DNA from: CAZGSN01 sp964371655
GTDB taxonomy: Bacteria; Desulfobacterota; Binatia; HRBIN30
Length of the DNA stretch: 26,314 bases
Reading direction: 5' to 3'
Assembly: GCA_964371655.1 (NCBI GenBank)
Contig: CAYJOD010000087.1
Span: 1 to 26,314 of the forward strand
Shown: one piece after another, positions 1 to 10,274 of the stretch
Layout of the letters: the number at the start of each line of letters is the position of its first letter
Numbering within the stretch: the first letter of the stretch is position 1
Program-made: the position numbers and the translations under genes
The notes under the pieces: generated by a model
What the model saw: the letters and a program-made list of their open reading frames with translations, nothing else
Databases searched by the model: none
Told to the model about the DNA's origin: nothing

Positions 1-664
<664 letters not shown>

Positions 665-668
665 TTAT

Positions 669-682
669 CGATCGCAAGATCG
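669..682 (+). other. Small GNRA-tetraloop hairpin in the 16S-tRNA spacer
   Basis: Five base pairs (669-673 with 678-682) close a GCAA loop just after the 16S 3' end. It is probably part of the processing-stem structure of the precursor rRNA, which is inferred only from its position. Confidence 0.4.
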
Positions 683-701
683 TTAGTCTTTTTGTCCGAT
701 T

Positions 702-727
702 CAATCGAAGCTTTCGAGCTTCGATTG
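702..727 (+). other. UUCG-tetraloop hairpin in the 16S-tRNA spacer
   Basis: A perfect 11-bp stem (702-712 with 717-727) closes a TTCG loop, a very stable RNA tetraloop. It lies between 16S and tRNA-Ile and is not followed by a T run, so it is more likely a processing or folding element than a terminator. Confidence 0.55.
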
Positions 728-788
728 TGGGTTTAATCTTTCGAGACGCAACGGCGCTACCAACTAGTTTTGAGGGACCGGCCTCCTG

Positions 789-862
789 GGGCCTATAGCT
801 CAGTAGGCTAGAGCGCACCCCTGATAAGGGTGAGGTCGGTAGTTCGACTCTACCTAGGCCCA
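789..862 (+). tRNA. tRNA-Ile(GAT)
   Basis: The 7-bp acceptor stem pairs 789-795 with 855-861, and the discriminator A is at 862. D arm, anticodon arm and T arm (TTCGACT loop) all fold. The anticodon GAT is at 823-825. CCA is not encoded. Together with the following tRNA-Ala it forms the classic Ile-Ala pair of rRNA spacers. Confidence 0.96.
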
Positions 863-910
863 TCCGAGGTGGCGGGGGCATTGGCTAAGGTCGCTTGGCG
901 GTCGCCGCTT

Positions 911-983
911 GGGGCTGTAGCTCAGTTGGGAGAGCGCCGCCCTTGCAAGGCGGAGGTCGTCGGTTCGATCCCGATCAGCTCCA
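911..983 (+). tRNA. tRNA-Ala(TGC)
   Basis: The acceptor stem pairs 911-917 with 976-982, and the discriminator A is at 983. The anticodon TGC is at 944-946 within a CTTGCAA loop, and the T arm has a TTCGATC loop. CCA is not encoded. It is the second tRNA of the 16S-23S spacer. Confidence 0.96.
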
Positions 984-1068
984 CTCCAGCGTGTTGGGTG
1001 CACGATGCTAGGCAGTTTCGCTTGGTATCGTGGATTCAACCCGTAGGGATATGATCCCGGCGGGATAG

Positions 1069-1080
1069 GTTCTTTGACAA
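1069..1080 (+). promoter_or_regulatory. boxA-like antitermination site in the spacer
   Basis: 'gttctttgacaa' closely resembles the rRNA boxA consensus (TGCTCTTTAACAA) and lies about 65 bp before 23S, where rRNA spacers usually carry a boxA for NusB/NusE loading. Confidence 0.55.
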
Positions 1081-1144
1081 TTGCATACGGGTAACCGGCT
1101 CAAGTAAATTTTTTGAGAGCGCACTTGGTAGCGGTGATATGAAG

Positions 1145-4158
<3,014 letters not shown>

Positions 4159-4224
4159 TTTTTTACCGCTTCCAAGCGCGCTCTGAATCCGTATCCCGTA
4201 TGCAATTGTGAAAGTTCACGAACT

Positions 4225-4339
4225 TCCGGTGGCTATTGCGGAGGTGACACACCCGTTCCCATCCCGAACACGGCAGTTAAGCCCTCCAGCGCCGATGGTA
4301 CTACTGGGTCGCTCAGTGGGAGAGTAGGACGCCGCCGGA
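4225..4339 (+). rRNA. rrf: 5S ribosomal RNA
   Basis: The terminal helix pairs 'tccggtggc' (from 4225) with 'gccgccgga' (to 4339). The internal 'cacacccgttcccatcccgaacacgg' region and 'gggagagtagg' are typical of 5S. The length is about 115 nt, and it is the last gene of the rRNA operon. Confidence 0.95.
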
Positions 4340-4349
4340 TCCTAATCAA

Positions 4350-4395
4350 AAACACAAGAAGGGGACCAGCGATCGCTGGTCCCCTTCTTGTGTTT
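4350..4395 (+). terminator. Perfect 46-bp palindrome downstream of 5S, probable rRNA operon terminator
   Basis: Arms of 23 bp (4350-4372 and 4373-4395) are exact reverse complements with no spacer, centred on GATC. As RNA this makes a roughly 21-bp GC-rich stem with a short loop, 11 bp after 5S. The flanks are A/T-rich (upstream 'tcaaaa', downstream 'gttt'), so it could stop transcription from both sides, including readthrough from any gene facing the rRNA operon. Confidence 0.65.
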
Positions 4396-4433
4396 CACCA
4401 TAGCAGGAATGCAATAGTGAAGATTTCGATAGG

Positions 4434-4616
4434 TTAGTGCTTGTGTTCTATCTTCTTCCCGTAACTGACCTCGCCTTTATCTACGCGTAAGGAGAAGCCA
4501 CACTCTGGATTAATGCAAACCCAGGCTTTGAAGAGAACCGAGGCGCCCTCTTGCCCGTAATCCGAAAGCGGAATTAGAAGGCCGCTGTTGCACTTCTGGC
4601 ATTTCGGGAACTCCAT
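4434..4616 (-). CDS. Small zinc-ribbon protein, 60 aa
   Basis: This is a 60-residue protein with cysteine pairs C6-x2-C9 and C34-x4-C39, the layout of a minimal zinc ribbon. Between them are a hydrophobic stretch (LLIPL) and an aromatic KAWVC segment. The ATG at 4616 is chosen over an in-frame start 39 codons upstream because a perfect Shine-Dalgarno AAAGGAGGT sits 4 nt before it. The longer reading lacks such a site and runs into non-coding DNA. It stands alone between the rRNA terminator and tRNA-Arg on the opposite strand to the rRNA. No function can be assigned; nucleic-acid or protein binding is the usual role of such ribbons. Confidence 0.75.
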   Translation of the reverse strand: MEFPKCQKCNSGLLIPLSDYGQEGASVLFKAWVCINPECGFSLRVDKGEVSYGKKIEHKH

Positions 4617-4898
4617 CGCCACCTCCTTTCTCGATCCTGGTCGAGAAACGTCAACCCCGACAGCAGCGGCGAATGTATCGGAACAGTTTTGCGAAATCAA
4701 GTTGAACTTGGCGCAGCCGCATTGCCACGGCAAAATAGCCGAGATCGCGTTCCCGTGCGCCTCGCGGTGCCCATCCGTCTCCGGATGCGCCGCTGTGCAC
4801 GGGGAAGGTGCATCCGCCTAGTTGAGAGATCTCCCTCCCTGCCGCCCCGCAAATATCGCCCGTTCGCGACGCTGCCGTCGCCTTTGGCGCAGCAGATA

Positions 4899-4970
4899 TG
4901 CCCCCGCCGCGAATCGAACGCGGACCCCAGGTTCCGGAGACCTGTGTGATATCCTTTTCACCACGGGGGC
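4899..4970 (-). tRNA. tRNA-Arg(CCG)
   Basis: On the minus strand, acceptor GCCCCCG (4970-4964) pairs with CGGGGGC and the discriminator A is at 4899. The anticodon stem CAGGT/ACCTG encloses loop CTCCGGA, giving anticodon CCG. The T arm has CGCG stems around TTCGATT. CCA is not encoded. The 282 bp between it and the zinc-ribbon gene (4617-4898) show nothing else I can support. Confidence 0.93.
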
Positions 4971-5225
4971 AGGGCAAAGAGAGCGGGCGGCTGTACCATA
5001 GGCTGTCAGGCGCGTCAACGTCCAGGTGGTGCCGGTTGGTGCGCCGAATGATTCCTGTAATCTGGCCAATACGGGCAACCGCGAGCGGTCGTACCACCAG
5101 CGCCCCCAGCGATCGATGGATCCCAGAGGAGCGGACCCGCTACACAACCCGAGGGCTGTCGCACCTCTTCGGTGGGTTTTGCGCGTTGGTCGAGGAGCGA
5201 TGCGGGTATCAACGTGGACCTTGCG

Positions 5226-5254
5226 TTGACAACGAAAAGCCCGCTCAGTAACAT
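5226..5254 (+). promoter_or_regulatory. Candidate sigma70-type promoter upstream of tRNA-Gln–prs
   Basis: A perfect -35 TTGACA (5226-5231) is separated by 17 bp from TAACAT (5249-5254; four of six matches to the -10 consensus). It faces tRNA-Gln and prs, about 265 bp downstream. In the rest of 4971-5519 I see no coding signal; the frames there have no ribosome-binding sites and some cross the tRNA. Confidence 0.4.
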
Positions 5255-5519
5255 ACTCACCCTTATCTGTGGTGGATCCATTGCCTCCAGTTCGGCCAGC
5301 GATTTCGGACCGGCGTTCGCGAAGTCGTCGGCAGCGTGGCCGCGAAACCGCGCTCATGGCGGATGCATCATAGTGGGAACTCGCAGGCGCGCGGGACAGG
5401 ATGAGGGTTGGCACCACTCACGATGGGGACGAACCAAGTGACCATGAGTTCGCCTGGTCATTGGCGCGGGTATGGTGGTTCCGACCCTGGGATGTGAATG
5501 GGGCTGTTAATCGGCTTGA

Positions 5520-5592
5520 TGGGCGGTAGCCAAGCTGGCAAGGCACCGGTCTTTGGAACCGGCAACCGAAGGTTCGAATCCTTCCCGCCCAG
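5520..5592 (+). tRNA. tRNA-Gln(TTG)
   Basis: Acceptor TGGGCGG (5520-5526) pairs with CCGCCCA (5585-5591), discriminator G5592. Anticodon stem CCGGT/ACCGG encloses CTTTGGA, giving anticodon TTG. CCA is not encoded. It ends 23 bp before prs on the same strand and is probably co-transcribed with it; a tRNA-Gln directly before prs is a recurrent deltaproteobacterial arrangement. Confidence 0.95.
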
Positions 5593-5615
5593 TTTGCATG
5601 AATGCCGTGAAATGG

Positions 5616-6569
5616 ATGAACGACGTGAAGAACGAAGTAAAAATTTTCGCGGGCAACTCGAATCCATCCCTAGCGGATTCTGTGTGCGGGTATCTCGACA
5701 CCAAGCGTGGCGCCGCAACCGTTCGTCGCTTCAGTGACGGCGAGGTGATGGTAGAAATCGAAGAGAACGTTCGCGGCGCAGACGTGTTCGTAATTCAATC
5801 CACGTGCACACCGGTCAATGACAACCTAATTGAGCTACTCTTGATGCTGGACGCATTTCGCCGTGCCTCGGCAAAAAGAATCACCGCGGTCGTTCCCTAT
5901 TACGGCTATGCCCGCCAAGATCGCAAGGTTGCACCGCGTGTTCCTATCAGTGCCAAGGTGATTGCCGATCTCATCACCACATCGGGTGCATCGCGCGTCC
6001 TCACGGTTGATCTCCACGCGGGTCAGATCCAGGGGTTCTTCAACATTCCGGTCGATAATCTCTTTGCCACACCCGTGCTGCTAAAATATATCCGCGAGCG
6101 CTTGGATCACGATCAGATTTCCGTGGTATCTCCCGATGCCGGTGGGGTTGAGCGTGCACGTGCCTTTGCGAAGCGATTGGACGCCTCTCTGGCAATCATC
6201 GACAAACGTCGTGCACGCGCGAACGAAGTTGCGGAAATGAATATCGTTGGCGACGTGCGCGGCCGAACCGCTGTGCTCGTGGACGATATGGTCGATACCG
6301 CGGGCACTCTTGCCGCCGCGGCGAAGGCCTTGGTCGAAAATGGTGCACGTGCGGTGTTTGCGTGCTGTACCCATCCCGTTCTGTCGGGTGCGGCGATATC
6401 ACGGGTGGAATCGTCTGTTCTTAGTGAGCTGATCGTAACCGATACCATTCCTCTCCGCGAAGATGCCGAGGCGTGCAAGAAAGTACACGTGCTGTCGGTT
6501 GCTCATATCCTTGGCGAGGCCATTAAGCGCACCCACTACGAAGAATCGATCAGTTCGTTATTCAGCTAG
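5616..6569 (+). CDS. prs: Ribose-phosphate pyrophosphokinase (PRPP synthetase)
   Basis: Makes 5-phosphoribosyl-1-pyrophosphate from ribose 5-phosphate and ATP for purine, pyrimidine, NAD, His and Trp synthesis. Read from ATG 5616 the protein is 317 aa, the usual class I length. It contains the flexible catalytic loop YARQDRK (98-104), the signature DLHAGQIQGFF (132-142), the SPDAGG segment (172-177) and the PRPP-binding loop VLVDDMVDTAGT (220-231). Alternatives are ATG 5598, six codons upstream and only 5 bp after the tRNA, and GTG 5625; none has a strong ribosome-binding site. The conserved KIFAGNSNP begins just after, so all three are close. It heads the protein-coding part of the operon. 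Confidence 0.96.
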   Translation: MNDVKNEVKIFAGNSNPSLADSVCGYLDTKRGAATVRRFSDGEVMVEIEENVRGADVFVIQSTCTPVNDNLIELLLMLDAFRRASAKRITAVVPYYGYARQDRKVAPRVPISAKVIADLITTSGASRVLTVDLHAGQIQGFFNIPVDNLFATPVLLKYIRERLDHDQISVVSPDAGGVERARAFAKRLDASLAIIDKRRARANEVAEMNIVGDVRGRTAVLVDDMVDTAGTLAAAAKALVENGARAVFACCTHPVLSGAAISRVESSVLSELIVTDTIPLREDAEACKKVHVLSVAHILGEAIKRTHYEESISSLFS

Positions 6570-6592
6570 ACATCACTATCGAGAGGATTCCC

Positions 6593-7249
6593 ATGGAAAC
6601 AGTCGAAATCGGCGTTGAGTTGCGATTAGGTCACGGCAAAGGTCCGGCGCGTCGTCTGCGGGCTACAGGCAAAGGGCCGGCCGTCTTCTACGGGCCAAAG
6701 CGTGCTACGACGGCGGTTGCCGTGGATTCGAAGGAGTTCATGCAGTGCGTTTCCGTGCTGGAAGGGTCCCGCTTGATTCGGTTCCGCTCGACCGCCAGCG
6801 AACTGGCGGACAGGGTGTCGTTGCTGAAGGATGTTCAATACCATCCGGTAACCGGCGCGCTCGTTCATGCCGACTTTTATGAGGTCGACATGAACGCGAA
6901 ATTGCAGGTGAAGGTGCCTCTCCACTTCACCGGTAAGGCTGCCGGCATCGTTCTGGGTGGCATCCTGCAGCCGGTGCGCCGAGATGTCGAAGTGGAGTGC
7001 CTGCCGGGGGATATTCCCGAATTCATCCACGTCGACGTGTCGCCGCTTGGCATCCACGACGCAATTCACGTGAGTCAGCTGCAGGTTCCTGCGGGAGTTG
7101 AGGTCCTCTTCGACACCGACTTTGCGGTGGTGACGGTCCTGGCACCTACCGTTGAAGAAGTGAAGGGCGCCGAAGCCCCCGTTGAAGGCGCCGTCGCCGC
7201 GCCCGCGGAAGGGGCACCAGCCGAAGAAAAGAAGAGCGCGGGCGCGTAA
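6593..7249 (+). CDS. rplY: 50S ribosomal protein L25/general stress protein Ctc
   Basis: 5S rRNA-binding ribosomal protein of the long TL5/CTC type, 218 aa. Residues 1-95 are the L25 beta-barrel (with GPARRLRATGKGPAVFYG near 17-34), and about 96-185 form the C-terminal CTC domain (KVPLHFTGKAAG, CLPGDIPEFIHVDVS). The tail from 188 is Ala/Glu/Pro-rich and ends KKSAGA, which is common in this family. A GAGAGGA ribosome-binding site precedes the ATG. It lies 23 bp after prs and 6 bp before pth, the standard prs-rplY-pth order. Confidence 0.95.
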   Translation: METVEIGVELRLGHGKGPARRLRATGKGPAVFYGPKRATTAVAVDSKEFMQCVSVLEGSRLIRFRSTASELADRVSLLKDVQYHPVTGALVHADFYEVDMNAKLQVKVPLHFTGKAAGIVLGGILQPVRRDVEVECLPGDIPEFIHVDVSPLGIHDAIHVSQLQVPAGVEVLFDTDFAVVTVLAPTVEEVKGAEAPVEGAVAAPAEGAPAEEKKSAGA

Positions 7250-7255
7250 TCGTGG

Positions 7256-7852
7256 ATGCGTACGGTTGTTGGCCTTGGAAATCCAGGTGCGCAATACGAA
7301 AGAACACGCCATAATGTCGGCTTTCTTGTGCTCGACGAATTGGCGCGACGCTGGCGCGTGCAGCTGGCTAGCAGCCAGGCCAATCGCATCGCTTACACCA
7401 CGGTGGGCAGCCAGCGCGTCTTGTTGGTAGAGCCACAGATGTTCATGAATTGCAGCGGTGAAAGCCTTGCGCGCTTGGAGCCCAGGATACAAGCGCGAGA
7501 AATGATAGTCGTCCACGATGATCTCGACCTCGTCAGCGGCACCGTACGCATCAAGCGCAACGGAGGACTCGCTGGACACCGTGGGCTGCAGTCGGTTGCC
7601 GACAGCTTCGGCGGGGACTTTACTCGTGTTCGCGTAGGTATCGGCAGGCCCGCGGGCCACCCGGCAGTCATCGATTATGTGTTATCGCCGTTTGGCGAGG
7701 ACCAGATCGAAGCTGTTGCGCAGGCAGTTCGCGTTGCCGCCGATGCCGTCGAATGCCTCCTCGACAAAGGGGAGGTGATCGCGATGAATCGCTTCAACAC
7801 CCGCCGCCACTCTGATCCATGTTCCGCCGAAACGCTCACAGGGAGAAAGTAA
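7256..7852 (+). CDS. pth: Peptidyl-tRNA hydrolase
   Basis: Releases tRNA from drop-off peptidyl-tRNA in the cytoplasm. The protein is 198 aa, the normal length. Active-site residues visible are Asn9 (GLGNPG, 6-11), His19 (TRHNVGF) and Asn65 (PQMFMNCSG), plus the acidic HDDLD (87-91). In the usual GGHNGL segment it reads AGHRGL, so the position of E. coli Asn114 is Arg109. The ATG follows the rplY stop by 6 bp, without its own strong ribosome-binding site, suggesting coupling. The stop TAA overlaps the ATG of rpsF by one base. Confidence 0.94.
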   Translation: MRTVVGLGNPGAQYERTRHNVGFLVLDELARRWRVQLASSQANRIAYTTVGSQRVLLVEPQMFMNCSGESLARLEPRIQAREMIVVHDDLDLVSGTVRIKRNGGLAGHRGLQSVADSFGGDFTRVRVGIGRPAGHPAVIDYVLSPFGEDQIEAVAQAVRVAADAVECLLDKGEVIAMNRFNTRRHSDPCSAETLTGRK

Positions 7853-8223
7853 TGCACAAGTACGAAACACTCGTTGTACTCCATCCGGACCTTGCCGATG
7901 CTCAAGTCAAGGAAACGATCGAACGCACGCGCAAGCTAATCGAGGCGATGCAGGGTACGATTGATCAGGTCCAAGAATGGGGATCGCGCGAGCTCGCGTA
8001 TCCCATCCGTAAGCAATTGCGCGGGATCTATGTTCTTCTTCAGTTCACGTCGCGTCCCGACGTCGTCAAGGAAATGGAACGTACCTTCAGGATCTCAGAC
8101 GATGTGCTGCGCTTCGTGTCAGTGCGTATGCCTGACCCTAGTAAGGTCGCCCGCCGCGCTGCAAAGGTAAAACCAGCAATCGAACCTGAAGCCGGCGCCC
8201 AAGAAGCGCGGCAAGGAGAATAA
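7852..8223 (+). CDS. rpsF: 30S ribosomal protein S6
   Basis: 123 aa. Begins MHKYETLVVLHPDL and continues with the EWGSRELAYPIRKQLRGIYVLLQF core and the RFVSVRMPD strand, the full S6 fold. The C-terminal 25 residues are a charged extension. S6 pairs with S18 in the 30S platform, and rpsR follows immediately. ATG 7852 is confirmed by 'agggagaaag' upstream and by the one-base overlap with pth. Confidence 0.96.
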   Translation: MHKYETLVVLHPDLADAQVKETIERTRKLIEAMQGTIDQVQEWGSRELAYPIRKQLRGIYVLLQFTSRPDVVKEMERTFRISDDVLRFVSVRMPDPSKVARRAAKVKPAIEPEAGAQEARQGE

Positions 8224-8225
8224 CC

Positions 8226-8531
8226 ATGGCGTTTGCCAAGAGTAGTACCGGCGGTAGGAGCCAGAAGAGAAGCAAGCCGAGCGCTGATGACAAGACGGCG
8301 TTTCGTCGACGCGGTCCAGCACGCCGCAAAGTGTGCCGCTTCTGCGCCGACAAAGACTCGACCATCGACTACAAGGACGCACGCGGCTTGTCGAACTTTG
8401 TCAGTGAGCGCGGCAAGATCGTTCCCAGCCGCATCACCGGTAACTGTGCCCGACACCAGCGGCAGCTGACCACCGCGATCAAACGGGCGCGCAACGTGGC
8501 GTTGCTCCCTTTTCACTACACCGCGGTGTAA
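8226..8531 (+). CDS. rpsR: 30S ribosomal protein S18
   Basis: 101 aa. The S18 core includes a KVCRFCADK motif and the C-terminal RQLTTAIKRARNVALLPF. Cysteines C37 and C40 together with C74 and H77 (NCARHQ) make a plausible zinc site, the metal-binding form of S18. The N-terminal 30 residues are basic and low in complexity. The start follows GGAGAA by 6 nt and the rpsF stop by 2 nt. Confidence 0.96.
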   Translation: MAFAKSSTGGRSQKRSKPSADDKTAFRRRGPARRKVCRFCADKDSTIDYKDARGLSNFVSERGKIVPSRITGNCARHQRQLTTAIKRARNVALLPFHYTAV

Positions 8532-8542
8532 GCCAAGGTGGA

Positions 8543-9481
8543 ATGAACGACCTGTCCCGCACCGGCCTCGCCGCTCTCGCGAGCGGCGGCCTCTACGTCG
8601 CCGGTTCGTGGTTAGCGCCACTTGCCGCGCCATTCCTGTTGCTCGCACCGCTACCGGGACTGGTGGTTGCCGCACGCCATGGCTACGTCTTTTGCGTTCT
8701 CTGGTGTGTCCTCGCCGCGGCCTTGCTGACTTTGACGATTGGACCAGGCGCCTCGGCAGGATTCGTCGTCGCTCTCGGAATGCCAGCCATCGCCATGGCC
8801 TTCGGCCTCCGACGCTGGTGGTCTTTCGAACGAACTGCAGTCGCCGGCATCGCTTGTTGGACTCTTGCGATCTTAGCCGTATCACTTTTGGCATTCGGTG
8901 ACTTGGGCGCAGCGGTGGAATCAGCGCGTGATCAGTTGTCGCGTAGCCTCGATCTGGCCCTGTCGACTTCCAACTCCTTGGCGAGCTCGGTCGATCCGAT
9001 CGAAATGGGAGAGGCGGAGCGCCGAGCGCTGGTTGCCGGCCTGATCGAGATGCTGCCGGCCCTGGTCATCCTCACAGGCGGATTTATGGTGCTGGCCAAC
9101 TTAATGGCCCTGCGCACTCTCACCGGGGTCTGCAGCGACGTCAATCTGCGCACCTGGCGCACCCCCGAAAACCTAATCTGGGCGCTGATTGCGTGTGGGT
9201 TTGGAATGTTCGTTCCGAATTATGCCCTAGCCGTAATCGCCCGAAACGCATTCGTCGTCCTGCTCGCCCTATATTTTTGTCAGGGTCTTGCCATTGTCAG
9301 TTACTATTTTGATCGCTACCGGCTGCCACGAGGTCTGCAAGTGGCGAGTTATTTGGTAATTGCACTGCAGCATATCGTTGCTGCCGCCGTGCTCGCTCTC
9401 GGCGTATTCGACTTGTGGGGTAATTTCAGAAGACTTGGCGCGAGCTCCACGAGCATTCCCCTCGATTCCAACCGCGACTAA
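8543..9481 (+). CDS. DUF2232/YybS-like integral membrane protein
   Basis: 312 aa, strongly hydrophobic, with about seven to eight predicted membrane helices (for example near 10-45, 48-90, 97-118, 168-190, 210-262, 280-300) and a hydrophilic loop around 120-165 rich in Ser, Asp and Glu. Position between rpsR and rplI and the overall character match the DUF2232 family, which occupies this slot in many Deltaproteobacteria and, as YybS, near rplI in Firmicutes. Its molecular function is unknown. It starts 11 bp after rpsR, with AAGGTGGA close to the ATG. Confidence 0.8.
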   Translation: MNDLSRTGLAALASGGLYVAGSWLAPLAAPFLLLAPLPGLVVAARHGYVFCVLWCVLAAALLTLTIGPGASAGFVVALGMPAIAMAFGLRRWWSFERTAVAGIACWTLAILAVSLLAFGDLGAAVESARDQLSRSLDLALSTSNSLASSVDPIEMGEAERRALVAGLIEMLPALVILTGGFMVLANLMALRTLTGVCSDVNLRTWRTPENLIWALIACGFGMFVPNYALAVIARNAFVVLLALYFCQGLAIVSYYFDRYRLPRGLQVASYLVIALQHIVAAAVLALGVFDLWGNFRRLGASSTSIPLDSNRD

Positions 9482-9499
9482 CGAAGGAGATCACGACTC

Positions 9500-9946
9500 A
9501 TGGAAGTTATCCTGCGCGAAGAAGTACCGCACCTGGGCGCCGTTGGCGATATCGTCAAGGTAAAACCTGGATACGCACGCAACTATCTTCTGCCGCGTGG
9601 CCTGGCTGCAGCCGCCGACCACCGCAACCTCGGGATGCTCGAGCATCAAAAGCGAACCCTGGCAGAGAAGCGTGACCGTGATGTCAAGACCGCTGAAGGT
9701 CTGGCGCAGAAAATCGCCAACTTGCGCGTCGTCATCAAGGCCCGCTCCGGCGAAGAAGGAAAGCTCTTTGGCTCGGTCACCAACTTGGACATCGAGCGCA
9801 AGGTGGCAGAGGTGGGCTTCACCATAGAGCGTCGTCGCATCCGTCTCGATGAACCGATCAAGACGCTTGGGGAACATTCCGTTCCGGTTCAGCTCGGCAA
9901 TGGCGTCACCGCGAATCTGACGGTTGTGGTCGAGTCCGACGCGTAA
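9500..9946 (+). CDS. rplI: 50S ribosomal protein L9
   Basis: 148 aa, full length. The N-terminal rRNA-binding domain reads MEVILREEVPHLGAVGDIVKV and then GYARNYLLPRGLA. A long connecting helix spans about 42-75, and the C-terminal domain contains GKLFGSVTNLDI. A strong AAGGAG precedes the ATG. It is the last ribosomal protein of the operon; dnaB, which often follows rplI in related genomes, is absent here. Confidence 0.96.
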   Translation: MEVILREEVPHLGAVGDIVKVKPGYARNYLLPRGLAAAADHRNLGMLEHQKRTLAEKRDRDVKTAEGLAQKIANLRVVIKARSGEEGKLFGSVTNLDIERKVAEVGFTIERRRIRLDEPIKTLGEHSVPVQLGNGVTANLTVVVESDA

Positions 9947-9976
9947 GTCGACTTTCTGCGGCGTGGGCTGGACTTG

Positions 9977-10201
9977 ATGCCCCCGCGCGTGAGTAAAGCG
10001 AACATGGCAAGCGAGAAGGCAAAAGAGAACAAGACGCTGGTCGCGCAGTGCGCCGCGTGCGGGCAGACGGTTTCAACCGAGCTGATCCATGGCGTGCGTA
10101 TTCAGCGCGGCCTACGCACGACCACGATTGCGATCTGCGACACGTGCCGACTGAAAGGTTGGCAGCCACCCTCCGAAGAATCACAACACCGTAGCTTCTA
10201 A
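9977..10201 (+). CDS. Small CxxC/CxxC putative zinc-binding protein
   Basis: About 74 aa. Two CxxC knuckles (C25-AA-C28 and C54-DT-C57) are separated by 25 residues rich in Thr, Ile and Arg, typical of a compact zinc finger. The N-terminus is Lys/Glu-rich. The start is uncertain: TTG 9974, ATG 9977 or ATG 10004 (65 aa) are all possible and none has a good ribosome-binding site. It is 30 bp after rplI and probably ends that operon; it converges on ftsH. The function is not recognised. Confidence 0.55.
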   Translation: MPPRVSKANMASEKAKENKTLVAQCAACGQTVSTELIHGVRIQRGLRTTTIAICDTCRLKGWQPPSEESQHRSF

Positions 10202-10274
10202 AGCCCAGCGTCGAACCGGCCGCGTGCCCGCAACGTGCCGCTGGGACGACCGCCCCACAAGGGAGTGGGAGTCT

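Noticed and set aside
4818..5417. 199-codon open frame on the minus strand
   Set aside because: It runs through tRNA-Arg(CCG), has Arg-rich composition and no ribosome-binding site.
6626..7660. 344-codon minus-strand frame opposite rplY and pth
   Set aside because: It is fully antisense to two clearly recognised genes; it arises from GC-biased codon positions.
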